This document shows, piece by piece, positions 18,962 through 27,563 of a DNA stretch of 44,680 nucleotides. The DNA comes from Rudaea sp. (lineage in GTDB: Bacteria; Pseudomonadota; Gammaproteobacteria; Xanthomonadales; Rhodanobacteraceae). Below the pieces are notes generated by a model, which was not told the origin of the DNA, made no database searches, and worked only from the letters and a program-made list of their open reading frames with translations. The position numbers were made by a program, and so were the translations under genes. The stretch lies in assembly GCA_025451955.1 (NCBI GenBank), contig JANWJJ010000106.1, positions 1 to 44,680 on the forward strand. Reading direction: 5' to 3'. Position 1 is the stretch's first letter, and the number at the start of each line of letters is the position of its first letter.

Positions 18962-19756
18962 TCAAAGGAATTTGAATTCGAAGGCCACCGCATTCTTGCC
19001 CGGATCGGCGACCTCGAACACCAGTGCCGCCGTCGCGCCGGAGGCCATGCCGCTGGCGATGTTGCGACTGTCGCCCAGATATTCCTGTGGCTGGAAACGG
19101 CGCATGGCGATGCGGTTTTCGTCCAGATCGGACAAGGTGATTTCGACTTCGGGCCAGGCCTGGTGGAAGTCCGCATCGTTGCGCAGGGTGGCGGAAATAA
19201 TCAGGGCATTCGGCACCGATGGATGCGGTCGGATGTCGCGCGACAACAATTCGAGCCTTGCCGGATCGTGGCGCAGCGGCAGCAGGCAACCGAGTTCGGC
19301 GCAGGCGCGATCCAGCCACGGCCGTACCTGGGCGTCATCAAGCAGTGGCGCACGCTCGGCGTAACCGATCTGCGCCAGCAGACTGAACAGCAGGACGGCG
19401 GCGCCCACCGCCCACGGCCAGTTGCGTGTGTGCGATCGTGTGCGTTGCGCGCGCGCGAAGGCCGGCGTATGCGCGCGGCGCGGCGTCGGACGTTGTTGAC
19501 GTTCGTCCGGATCGAACAGCGTCGCCTGCTGATTCGGTGTTGGCCGCAGCGCCGGCACCGACAACTGCGGCAGCGCGCCATCTCCCGTATGCGTCAGCAG
19601 ATGCTGCACCGGCTCGGGCGGCAAGTGCTCGGTCAGTGTGCGCAGCGCATCGAACACGGCGGCGCAATGTCCGCAGCGCATGCTGCCATGACCCTCGGCG
19701 AGCGTGGCCGCGGCGATCTTGTAGATCGTCAGGCATTCTGGGCATTGGGTATACAT
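18962..19756 (-). CDS. zinc-ribbon DUF3426 membrane protein
   Basis: This 264-residue protein starts with an MJ0042-type zinc finger (C5, C8, C28, C31: [11 protein letters not shown] ... [10 protein letters not shown]), then has a variable linker, one membrane helix (about 133-155) and a C-terminal periplasmic DUF3426 domain with beta strands. The family sits downstream of prmA in many gammaproteobacteria and its function is not established. It starts 40 bases after prmA, so it is probably part of that operon. The 145 bases between it and fis contain no gene. Confidence 0.88.
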   Translation of the reverse strand: MYTQCPECLTIYKIAAATLAEGHGSMRCGHCAAVFDALRTLTEHLPPEPVQHLLTHTGDGALPQLSVPALRPTPNQQATLFDPDERQQRPTPRRAHTPAFARAQRTRSHTRNWPWAVGAAVLLFSLLAQIGYAERAPLLDDAQVRPWLDRACAELGCLLPLRHDPARLELLSRDIRPHPSVPNALIISATLRNDADFHQAWPEVEITLSDLDENRIAMRRFQPQEYLGDSRNIASGMASGATAALVFEVADPGKNAVAFEFKFL

Positions 19757-19796
19757 GGCGCGATTGTAACGTGAATGGCCGTGCCGCGATGTCCGC

Positions 19797-20702
19797 TTAT
19801 CCGTTCTTGCGCCGTCCGTCGATCCGCACCCAGTCCTCGCGCGCGGTGGCGGCGAGCGCGTCGAACCATTGCGCGTAATGTGCGAGCAAGTCGTCTTGCT
19901 GGCCTTGCAGGATGCCGGACAAGGCTAGTGCGCCGCCGGATTTCAAGCACTGCGCGAACTGCGGCGCCAGCTCGGCGAGCGGGCCGGCGAGGATATTCGC
20001 GACCAGCAGGTCGGTCTGTATTTGTGGAAAATGTTCAGGAAGATACAAATCCAGTTTGTCAGCGACGCCGTTGCGGTGCGCATTGTCGCGGCTGGCAGCC
20101 AGCGCCTGTGCATCGTTGTCGACGCCGATGACGCGCGCCGCGCCGAGCTTGAGCGCGGCGATCGCCAGCACGCCCGAGCCGCAGCCGTAGTCGATCACGG
20201 TCTTGCCGGAAAGATCGGCGGCATCGAGCCATTCCAGGCACAGCGCCGTGGTCGGATGCGTACCGGTGCCGAAAGCCAAGCCTGGGTCCAGACGCACGAT
20301 TACGGCATCGTCGTCGCCCGCCGGTGGTTCGATATTCCACGGATAAATCCACAGGCGCCGGCCGAAGCGCATGGGCTTGAATTGATCCATCCAGGCGCGC
20401 GTCCAGTCCTGATCCACGACATCGCAGAAAGCGATCCGATCCGGCGCAAGTTCCGGCACGAGATCGGTCAGTGCATGCACGAGTCCGGCACGATCGGTAT
20501 CGCTGGCAAACAGTGCTTGTACAGCGACGCCACTCCACAACGGCGTTTCGCCGACACCCGGCTCGAAAATCGCGCGCTCGTCGGGCGTATCGGCGTCGGC
20601 ATCGCGCAAGGTGATCGACAGCGCGCCCAGGTCTTCCAGCGCCGCTTCGATACGCGCCTGTTGATCGGCGTGCAACGTGAGGGAAAGTTCGAGCCAGGAC
20701 AT
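19797..20702 (-). CDS. prmA: ribosomal protein L11 methyltransferase PrmA
   Basis: PrmA trimethylates lysines and the N-terminus of ribosomal protein L11 using S-adenosylmethionine. The 301 residues show an N-terminal substrate-recognition domain (MSWLELSLTLHADQ) and a Rossmann methyltransferase domain with the SAM-binding GCGSGVLAIAALKLG, DPGLAFGTGTHPTT and ANILAGPLAELAP. The longer open frame upstream belongs to another frame of accC. The start at 20702 is only 4 bases from the accC stop, so the genes are tightly coupled. Confidence 0.96.
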   Translation of the reverse strand: MSWLELSLTLHADQQARIEAALEDLGALSITLRDADADTPDERAIFEPGVGETPLWSGVAVQALFASDTDRAGLVHALTDLVPELAPDRIAFCDVVDQDWTRAWMDQFKPMRFGRRLWIYPWNIEPPAGDDDAVIVRLDPGLAFGTGTHPTTALCLEWLDAADLSGKTVIDYGCGSGVLAIAALKLGAARVIGVDNDAQALAASRDNAHRNGVADKLDLYLPEHFPQIQTDLLVANILAGPLAELAPQFAQCLKSGGALALSGILQGQQDDLLAHYAQWFDALAATAREDWVRIDGRRKNG

Positions 20703-20706
20703 GGCA

Positions 20707-22074
20707 TCAACCCAGCGCGATGTTTTTCTCGCGCTGTTCGGCGATGCGCTTTTCCAGGTAATGAATGTTCTGGCCACCGCTGTGGAAGCCGACGTCGGCG
20801 ATGATGCGCTGTTGCAGCGGAATATTCGTCTTGATGCCTTCGATGACCAGTTCGCCGAGCGCGATGCGCATGCGCGCAATCGCAGTGTCGCGGTCGCGGC
20901 CATGCACAATGAGTTTGCCAATCATCGAATCGTAATTCGGCGGAATGCGGTAGCCGTCGTAGATGTGCGTATCCATGCGTACGCCGGGGCCGCCAGCGGC
21001 GAGATAACGCTTGATCGTGCCGGGCGAAGGCATGAAAGTATCCGGGTCTTCGGCGTTGATGCGACATTCGATGGCGTGGCCGGTCAACTTGATGTCGGAT
21101 TGTTGCAGCGACAATTTTTCGCCGGCGGCGATCAGCAACTGCTCGCGCACAAGATCAACGCCGGTGACGAATTCGGTGACTGGATGCTCGACCTGGATGC
21201 GCGTGTTCATCTCGATGAAATAGAAACGCCCGTTTTCGTACAGGAACTCGAACGTGCCGGCGCCGCGGTAGCCGATGCGCAAACAGGCTTCGACGCAGAC
21301 CTTGCCGATCGCGTCGCGCTGTTCGGCACTGATGCCGGGCGCGGGCGCTTCCTCGACCACTTTCTGATGGCGGCGCTGCATCGAGCAGTCGCGCTCGCCC
21401 AGATGAATTGCGTTGCCCTGACCGTCGGCGAGCACCTGGATTTCCACATGCCGCGGATTCTCCAGATACTTCTCCATGTACACCTGATCGTTGCCGAACG
21501 CGGCCTTGGCTTCGGTCTTGGTCATGGTCACGGCGCTGCTCAGATGCGCCTCGGTATGCACGACGCGCATGCCGCGGCCGCCGCCGCCGCCCGACGCCTT
21601 GATGATGACGGGATAGCCGATTTCGCGCGCGATGCGAACGTTTTCTGCCGGATCGTCGCCCAGCGGGCCGCCGGAGCCGGGCACGCAAGGCACGCCGGCA
21701 GCTTTCATCGCCTTGATCGCCTGCACCTTGTCGCCCATCAGGCGGATGACGTTGGCGGTCGGGCCGATGAAGATGAAACCCGACTGCTCCACGCGCTCGG
21801 CGAAATCCGCGTTCTCGGACAGGAATCCATAGCCGGGATGGATCGCCTGGGCGTCGGTGACTTCGGCCGCGGCGATGATCGCCGGCACGTTGAGATAACT
21901 CTCCGCCGCCGGGGCGCCGCCGATGCAGACCGATTCGTCGGCCATACCGACGTGCTTCAGGTTTCTGTCGACCGTGGAATGCACGGCCACGGTCTTGATC
22001 CCCAGCGTGTGGCAAGCACGCAATATGCGCAGGGCGATTTCGCCGCGATTGGCGATGACGACTTTATCGAGCAT
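20707..22074 (-). CDS. accC: biotin carboxylase subunit AccC
   Basis: AccC is the ATP-grasp subunit of acetyl-CoA carboxylase that carboxylates biotin on AccB, the first committed step of fatty-acid synthesis. The 455 residues start [20 protein letters not shown] and contain GYGFLSEN, the glycine-rich ATP loop [25 protein letters not shown] and the catalytic [14 protein letters not shown]. The length is normal. It lies 10 bases after accB and 4 before prmA. Confidence 0.98.
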   Translation of the reverse strand: MLDKVVIANRGEIALRILRACHTLGIKTVAVHSTVDRNLKHVGMADESVCIGGAPAAESYLNVPAIIAAAEVTDAQAIHPGYGFLSENADFAERVEQSGFIFIGPTANVIRLMGDKVQAIKAMKAAGVPCVPGSGGPLGDDPAENVRIAREIGYPVIIKASGGGGGRGMRVVHTEAHLSSAVTMTKTEAKAAFGNDQVYMEKYLENPRHVEIQVLADGQGNAIHLGERDCSMQRRHQKVVEEAPAPGISAEQRDAIGKVCVEACLRIGYRGAGTFEFLYENGRFYFIEMNTRIQVEHPVTEFVTGVDLVREQLLIAAGEKLSLQQSDIKLTGHAIECRINAEDPDTFMPSPGTIKRYLAAGGPGVRMDTHIYDGYRIPPNYDSMIGKLIVHGRDRDTAIARMRIALGELVIEGIKTNIPLQQRIIADVGFHSGGQNIHYLEKRIAEQREKNIALG

Positions 22075-22084
22075 GCCGCTGGCC

Positions 22085-22549
22085 TCAGCCGATCACGAAC
22101 AATGGCTGATCGAATTCGACCGGCTGGCCGCTTTCGGCCAGAACGGCGAGCACGCGGCCGGCGGTATCGGCTTCGATCTGGTTGAACATCTTCATCGCCT
22201 CGATGATGCCCAGCGTATCGCCGACCTTGACCTGCTGGCCGATCTTGACGAAGGCGGGGCTTTCCGGATTCGGCGAGGTGTAGAACGTGCCGACCATCGG
22301 CGAGCGCAGTACGTGGCCGGGAGGCAATTCGTCGGTCGCCGGGCTCGCGACGCCGGTGGCCACGGGCGCGGCGACGGCGCGCACCGGTTCGGACTGCATC
22401 GGCAATGCCGGCGCTGCCGCGGCGGCCGCAAATCCGCCCTTGGGCAGGCGGCTCAGGCGCACGGATTCCTCGCCTTCCTTGATCTCGAGTTCGGACAGGT
22501 TCGATTCTTCGAGAATATCGATGAGCTTTTTGATCTTGCGTAAATCCAC
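22085..22549 (-). CDS. accB: biotin carboxyl carrier protein AccB
   Basis: This is the biotinylated swinging-arm subunit of acetyl-CoA carboxylase. The N-terminal segment [20 protein letters not shown] is typical, followed by an Ala/Pro-rich linker (about 45-75) and the biotinyl domain with the target lysine in [14 protein letters not shown] chose the GTG at 22549 (GAGGA seven bases upstream), giving 154 residues; the frame continues upstream to 22579. It lies in one operon with aroQ and accC. Confidence 0.96.
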   Translation of the reverse strand: MDLRKIKKLIDILEESNLSELEIKEGEESVRLSRLPKGGFAAAAAAPALPMQSEPVRAVAAPVATGVASPATDELPPGHVLRSPMVGTFYTSPNPESPAFVKIGQQVKVGDTLGIIEAMKMFNQIEADTAGRVLAVLAESGQPVEFDQPLFVIG

Positions 22550-22579
22550 GGCGGTGTCCTCGAAGAGTTGTCGCGCCAA

Positions 22580-23023
22580 TCAGCGCTTTTGCAGATGCTC
22601 GATCGCCGCGCTCAGGGCCAGGCGGTAGCTGTCGGCGCCAAAGCCGGCAATCACGCCGATGGCGATATCGGAAAAATACGAAAGCCGGCGAAACGGTTCG
22701 CGAGCGTGCACATTCGACAAATGCACCTCGATGAACGGAATCGCCACCGCCGCCAGCGCATCGCGCAAGGCGATGCTGGTGTGGGTGAAGGCGCCGGGAT
22801 TGATCAGGATGAACGCGGTGCCATCATCGCGCGCCTGTTGCACGCACTCGATCAATTCGTGTTCGGCGTTGGATTGAAAGGTGGCGAGTTCGGCGCCAGA
22901 TGCCTGCGCGTTCGCTGCAAGATCGGCGTTGATGTCGGCAAGCGTGGCGTGGCCGTAGATTTCCGGCTCGCGCGTGCCGAGCAGGTTCAGGTTGGGGCCG
23001 TGCAGGACGAGAATCTTTGCCAC
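22580..23023 (-). CDS. aroQ: type II 3-dehydroquinate dehydratase AroQ
   Basis: AroQ converts 3-dehydroquinate to 3-dehydroshikimate, step three of the shikimate pathway. The 147 residues are typical of the dodecameric type II enzyme: [20 protein letters not shown] with catalytic Y23, [10 protein letters not shown], and the active-site His in [15 protein letters not shown]. The start is GTG (23023), with no Shine-Dalgarno sequence before it. A TTGACT/GGTATT pair just upstream raises the possibility of a leaderless message. It heads the aroQ-accB-accC-prmA operon, a common gammaproteobacterial order. Confidence 0.96.
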   Translation of the reverse strand: MAKILVLHGPNLNLLGTREPEIYGHATLADINADLAANAQASGAELATFQSNAEHELIECVQQARDDGTAFILINPGAFTHTSIALRDALAAVAIPFIEVHLSNVHAREPFRRLSYFSDIAIGVIAGFGADSYRLALSAAIEHLQKR

Positions 23024-23030
23024 GCTGACG

Positions 23031-23060
23031 AATACCGTGCGGACCGATTGGCCCAGTCAA
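23031..23060 (-). promoter_or_regulatory. possible promoter of the aroQ-accBC operon
   Basis: On the minus strand, TTGACT (23060-23055) and GGTATT (23036-23031) are 18 bases apart. The predicted transcription start would fall within a base or two of the aroQ GTG. Confidence 0.35.
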
Positions 23061-23133
23061 GGCGCGCAAGTGTGCAAGAGCGGGCCGGACTTGTCCAGCA
23101 CGTTCGCGCCAAGATCGCGGAAGTTAGCCGATG

Positions 23134-23700
23134 TTAGCCGGAATGCGGCGGCGGCAGATGCGGCTTGAGCCAATCCGTGAGCGATGTGGCGGTGAAGCTG
23201 CCTTCGCGTTGCGCCAGGATCGTCCCGTCCGGACCGATCAGCACGCTGTAAGGCAACACGCTGCGGATATCGCCGAATACCAGCGACGGGTTGGCTTCCT
23301 CATCGCCGCCGATCAGAATCGGATAGCGCACTGGGTGTTCCTTGAGAAAATCCTGCACGGCATCGGCATCATCGATGGCCACGCCGACCACGGCGAAGCC
23401 ATCGCCCGTCAGACGCTGCTCGGTGCGGTCGAGCAAGGGCATTTCCTCGCGGCAAGGCCCGCACCAGGTGGCCCAGAAATTCAGCAGCACGAGTTTGCCA
23501 TCCCATTCACCCAGGTGCCGCGGCTTGCCATCAGCATCCGGTAAATGCAGATCGGCGCGCTGGTCGCCGATCTTGAGCACGCTGACGCCAGCGGGCGGCG
23601 TGATTTCTCTCGGCTGGTTGTAACGCGTGCCCACCAGCAAGCCAAGAACCGCGCCCAAGATGGCCACGCCCACGATCAGCAGGTTGGAGCGGTTGAACAT
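23134..23700 (-). CDS. TlpA-like membrane-anchored thiol-disulfide oxidoreductase
   Basis: This 188-residue thioredoxin-fold protein is held in the inner membrane by one N-terminal helix (about 7-24) with its active site in the periplasm. The redox motif is WCGPC (C80, C83) in LNFWATWCGPCREEMP. Proteins of this type (TlpA/ResA/CcmG-like) reduce disulfides in apocytochromes or other periplasmic substrates. The gene starts 9 bases after dsbD, which supplies electrons to such proteins, so a DsbD-to-TlpA relay is very plausible. The substrate is not known. Confidence 0.9.
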   Translation of the reverse strand: MFNRSNLLIVGVAILGAVLGLLVGTRYNQPREITPPAGVSVLKIGDQRADLHLPDADGKPRHLGEWDGKLVLLNFWATWCGPCREEMPLLDRTEQRLTGDGFAVVGVAIDDADAVQDFLKEHPVRYPILIGGDEEANPSLVFGDIRSVLPYSVLIGPDGTILAQREGSFTATSLTDWLKPHLPPPHSG

Positions 23701-23709
23701 GCGGGGATT

Positions 23710-25974
23710 TTACCGCGATGCCGCGTCGATACGCTGGACGAATTTATCCGCGCTTTCCGGCCCGATGAGTTGCAATTCGTGTTTTTCCACACCATCGGCG
23801 CCAAAGAACAGCGTATCCGGCGGCGCCACGATGTTGAAATGTTGCATCAGAGCCTTGTCGGCATCGTCGTTCGCAGTCACGTCGGCTTGCAGCAAGACGA
23901 AATTGCCAAGCGCCGCCTGCACGTCGGGTTTGGAAAAAACAAACTTTTCCATTTCCTTGCAGGACACGCACCAGTCGGCGTAGAAATCCAACAGCACCGG
24001 TTTGCTTGCGGATTTCGCTGTCGCCAGTTCGTGCGCCACGTCGTCGACAGATTTGACCTTGCGAAACGGCAACGCGGCGAGTGTGGTTGTCGGCGCCGAT
24101 CCGTTCGTGGAACCGGTAGCGGCGATGCCGCGCAGCGGTTGCAGCAGATCGTTTGATCCCGCGGCCGCGCCGATCAGTTCTACGGCGCCCGCGATCAGCA
24201 GCACCACGCCCAAAGTCTTCCACAGCTTGCGCCAACTGGATGCGCCGTCGGCGAGGCGTTCAAGCGCGCCCAAGTACACCGCGCAGGCCAAGGCGAGAAT
24301 GCCCGCCATCAGCATGATCCAGACCGGATCGAGCACGCGCGACAACATCCAGATGGCGAGCGCGAGGAAGCTCACGCCAAACACGGCCTTGACCGCATCC
24401 ATCCACGCGCCCGCACGCGGCAGCAGCTTGCCGGCGCTGGCGCCGAACACGATCAGTGGTGCGCCCATGCCGAGTGCCAGCGCGAACAAGGCGAAGCCGC
24501 CGAGCACGGCGTCGTGTTTCTGCGCGATGTATAAAACCGCCACTGCCAGCGGCGGCGTCACACACGGCCCGACGATCAGGGCCGACAGCGCACCCATGAT
24601 GGCAACGCCGAACAGGGATCCGCCGGATTGCTTGTTGCTGACATTGGCGATCTTCGATTGCCACGAACTCGGCAATTGCAATTCGTAGAAGCCGAACATC
24701 GACAGCGCCAGCAACACGAACAGACCGGCGAAACTCCACAGCACCCACGGCGTCTGAAAGGCGGCTTGCAGATTCTTCCCGGCAAGACCCGCGATCACGC
24801 CGGCAATGGTGAAGATCACCGCATTGGCGAGGATGTAGACGATGGAAAGTACCAAAGCGCGCTTTGTGGAAATGTGCTCACCGGCGCCAGCGATGATGCC
24901 CGACAGAATCGGAATCATCGGGAATACGCAGGGGGTGAACGCGAGGCCGAGTCCGGCGAGAAAGAACGCGCCGAACACCAGCCACAGCGAGCCGTTGAGC
25001 GCGCGTGCAAACTGGCTGTCGTCACTGGCCGGAATTGCCGCGCTGGGCGATGGCGGCATCGCGGCGGTTGTGGTGCTGGCATCCGCCGCGGACAAGGCGA
25101 CTTCGACCGTGTGCGTCATCACCGGATAGCAGACGCTGTTTTCCTTGCAGCCCTGGAAGCTGGCGGTCAGCGCCAGCGTCTGTGCGGCGGCCTTGCCGCG
25201 CACGAGTGGCAGCGGGATTTCGACCTGGTCGAAGTACACCGTGGTCGTGCCGAAATTGGCGTCGGTGTGATCCTTACCTGCCGGCCATTGCGGCTCGCTC
25301 AGCGTAACGCCACTGTCAGCGGCGACGGAGAAATGCGTCTTGTCGCGATACAGGTAATAGCCTTTCGGCATGGTGAAGCGTGCCAGCACGGCATTTGGCG
25401 CGGTCGCAATCGCCTCGAATACGAAGGCCTGTTCCGCCGGTAGCGGCTGGTTGCCGCCGAGCAGCGATCCGCCGGCCGGCGCGCTCAGCGCATTGGCGAG
25501 CGACGCGGGCGCCGTGCCGGCATCCGCCGCATTTGGCAGATCGACCGTGAGTACGATCTTCTGCGGCGGAAAACAGATTTTCGGATCGACCTGATGGCAG
25601 CCTTGATAGCGCAGTTCAATCGCAGCCTTGGCTTGATCCGCCGGTACCGTTGCATGCTGGGTCGCGCTGAAGCCGTGGTGATACACCTCGACATCGCCGA
25701 GGAATTCGTCATGCTTCTTCTCGCCGGCGGGCAAGTCCAGCATGCCGAGCGTTGTCGTCGCATCCGCGCTTTTGGTCGTGATCCGACCGCGATAAAGGTA
25801 ATAGTTTTCGGCGATGGAGAAGTCGAACTGGATGCGCTCGCGATCCAGCGCATGCGCCTGCACCTTGAACGCCTGCTCCACCGGAAGCAGGTTGTCGGCA
25901 TCGTCGGCGCGCGCGCCGGCGCAGGCGGCGAGGGCGAGAAAGAGCGCGCAAAGTGTCGCCAGCAATCGGTTCAT
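23710..25974 (-). CDS. dsbD: thiol:disulfide interchange protein DsbD with duplicated alpha domain
   Basis: DsbD carries electrons from cytoplasmic thioredoxin across the inner membrane to periplasmic oxidoreductases. The 754 residues consist of a signal peptide (1-23), a first DsbD-alpha domain with C126 and C134 (YQGCHQVDPKICFPP), a second alpha domain with C276 and C282 (FQGCKENSVCYP), an eight-helix membrane domain (about 330-590) with its Cys pair in FTPCVFPMIP and GPCVTPP, and a C-terminal thioredoxin domain with C669 and C672 (WCVSC). E. coli DsbD has one alpha domain and about 565 residues. The true start is the ATG at 25974, which gives the signal peptide. It is followed by the TlpA-like gene. 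Confidence 0.95.
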   Translation of the reverse strand: MNRLLATLCALFLALAACAGARADDADNLLPVEQAFKVQAHALDRERIQFDFSIAENYYLYRGRITTKSADATTTLGMLDLPAGEKKHDEFLGDVEVYHHGFSATQHATVPADQAKAAIELRYQGCHQVDPKICFPPQKIVLTVDLPNAADAGTAPASLANALSAPAGGSLLGGNQPLPAEQAFVFEAIATAPNAVLARFTMPKGYYLYRDKTHFSVAADSGVTLSEPQWPAGKDHTDANFGTTTVYFDQVEIPLPLVRGKAAAQTLALTASFQGCKENSVCYPVMTHTVEVALSAADASTTTAAMPPSPSAAIPASDDSQFARALNGSLWLVFGAFFLAGLGLAFTPCVFPMIPILSGIIAGAGEHISTKRALVLSIVYILANAVIFTIAGVIAGLAGKNLQAAFQTPWVLWSFAGLFVLLALSMFGFYELQLPSSWQSKIANVSNKQSGGSLFGVAIMGALSALIVGPCVTPPLAVAVLYIAQKHDAVLGGFALFALALGMGAPLIVFGASAGKLLPRAGAWMDAVKAVFGVSFLALAIWMLSRVLDPVWIMLMAGILALACAVYLGALERLADGASSWRKLWKTLGVVLLIAGAVELIGAAAGSNDLLQPLRGIAATGSTNGSAPTTTLAALPFRKVKSVDDVAHELATAKSASKPVLLDFYADWCVSCKEMEKFVFSKPDVQAALGNFVLLQADVTANDDADKALMQHFNIVAPPDTLFFGADGVEKHELQLIGPESADKFVQRIDAASR

Positions 25975-26033
25975 GGAGGAATTGTCGCAGAGTTTGGTGA
26001 TGGAAAGACCGGCGCGGACGCACCGCGCTTGCA

Positions 26034-26132
26034 TCAGACCTGCGTTTCGCTGCCGATCCAGTCGAGATAGCGATCCAGCCCGAGCGCGATATCGACCGCG
26101 ATCACTTCCGGGAGTTCATTTGGATGCAGAGA
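26034..26132 (-). pseudogene. cutA: 3' remnant of cutA
   Basis: The last 30 or so codons read HPNELPEVIAVDIALGLDRY then LDWIGS to a stop at 26034. This matches the conserved C-terminus of the CutA trimeric divalent-ion tolerance protein (HPYELPE ... YLDW). CutA is normally about 105-115 residues. Upstream of roughly 26132 the similarity ends and the neighbouring beta-helix gene begins (its stop is at 26152). No 5' part of cutA is visible on the far side of the insert (29019-29210). The gene is therefore broken and presumably non-functional, although dsbD, its usual downstream neighbour, is intact. Confidence 0.75.
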
Positions 26133-26151
26133 ACGAGAATGACGTTTGCGT

Positions 26152-27483
26152 TCACTCGAACCCGTTCGCAAACAATTCGTCCGACTCCACCGCGCCCAGA
26201 TCGCAGGCGGTGATGCCATCGGCTTTGCCATCCAGCGGACGGATTTCCCCGCGCACGTCGGTAGTAATCGTGGTGCCGAAAGCATCCTTGCAATCGGCGG
26301 CGGCGTCGATCAACGGGCTGCCCCACAGCGGGTAGGCGAAGGTCTGGCTGCCGCTGGTCAGGATTTGCAATTTTGCATCGCCGTGCAGAGTGAAGTTCTG
26401 GCACGAGCTGTCCGCGTCGAGGTTGGCGCCTTGCGCGACGATCGTCGCAACCGTGCAGGTCTTGGCGCCCGACGTGCTGGTCAGGGCGTTGCTGCGGCTG
26501 AGCACAGTCGAGGTTGAATACACGTCGGCGCCTGCGACAGCGCCCGCAGCACCCACCGGGTTGCCCGAGCCACCGTAGCCCGCACCAAGACTGCTGCCGA
26601 GTGCGCTGACAAACGACAATTCGGAAAATCCCGAGAACGCCAGCGCGCCGCCCAGCGCCGAGCCGCCATCGCCCCCCGCAGTTCCGCCGAACCCCGAGCC
26701 CCCGGAAGTGGCTTGGGCTGAATTGTTGAGAAACTGGCTGTTGGTGATTTCGGTCAACCCGGTGGCTTCGATCGCGCCGCCGGTCGCGTTGCCGCCATTG
26801 CCCTGGATGGTGTTCGAGCCGCCCGGGATGCCCCCCGGCGGGCCGCCGAGGGCATAGCTGCCGCTCACGCTGGCATCCCTGACCGAAAGCGTGCCCGCGC
26901 TGTAGATCGCACCGCCATGCGCGGAACCGCCATTGCCCTGTGTGCTGTATAAGGCCCCACTTGAGCCGCCGAACCCGCCCGTTGCGTGGTTGCCGCTCAA
27001 CCAGCATGCGATCAGTTGCAACGAAGAACCGGCATTGATGAGCGCGCCGCCGCCATACGCGTCGCCGCCGTCGGGCGCGTGCGATGTCGTCCTGAAGCCG
27101 CCATCCGCGCCGGCGACCGTACCGTTGTTGAGTGCGATAGCGCTGACGGTGACGGTCGCGTTCGCGGCAATCTCAAGGATGCGGCTTTGCTGGTTGCCAT
27201 CGATGGCAAGCAAACCTGCGCCCGGCCCGACGATGTCCAGGTTCTTGTAGATCAGCAATTCCTGACCCGCCAGCGTGATCGTGGCCGGGTAGGTCAAGGT
27301 ATTGGCGAAGACGATGGTGTCGCCCGCCGCCGCGCTGGCGATGGCATCGCGCAAGGTGCAGGTGGTTCCGCACACGCCGCTGCCGGCATCGCCCAGATCG
27401 GTGACAGTCAAGGTGCTGGCGACGGCATGACCGCTGAGCACGGCCAGCAACGCGGCGGCGCGGGACATCTTGGAAATGTTCAT
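26152..27483 (-). CDS. secreted beta-helix protein, CSLREA and choice-of-anchor Q type
   Basis: This 443-residue exported protein has a signal peptide (MNISKMSRAAALLAVLSGHA, cleaved near AVA-STL), a CSLREA-like N-terminal motif (CTLRDAIASAAAGDTIVF), a Gly/Ser/Ala-rich right-handed parallel beta-helix (about 60-370) and a C-terminal choice-of-anchor Q-like segment ending CDLGAVESDELFANGFE. It is probably surface-attached or secreted, as an adhesin or matrix protein; no enzyme motif is seen. AAGGGG lies upstream of the ATG at 27483. It is the second of two tandem paralogues and ends beside the cutA remnant. The function is unknown. Confidence 0.82.
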   Translation of the reverse strand: MNISKMSRAAALLAVLSGHAVASTLTVTDLGDAGSGVCGTTCTLRDAIASAAAGDTIVFANTLTYPATITLAGQELLIYKNLDIVGPGAGLLAIDGNQQSRILEIAANATVTVSAIALNNGTVAGADGGFRTTSHAPDGGDAYGGGALINAGSSLQLIACWLSGNHATGGFGGSSGALYSTQGNGGSAHGGAIYSAGTLSVRDASVSGSYALGGPPGGIPGGSNTIQGNGGNATGGAIEATGLTEITNSQFLNNSAQATSGGSGFGGTAGGDGGSALGGALAFSGFSELSFVSALGSSLGAGYGGSGNPVGAAGAVAGADVYSTSTVLSRSNALTSTSGAKTCTVATIVAQGANLDADSSCQNFTLHGDAKLQILTSGSQTFAYPLWGSPLIDAAADCKDAFGTTITTDVRGEIRPLDGKADGITACDLGAVESDELFANGFE

Positions 27484-27563
27484 GAAAGTAATTCCCCTTT
27501 ACACAACAAAACTATCGCGCATTGGCGTTGAGTCGGCCGCGGCGGCGGCGAGGAGTATTGCGG

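Noticed and set aside
20677..22185. 502-codon plus-strand frame opposite accC
   Set aside because: It is antisense to the unmistakable accC and has no motifs.
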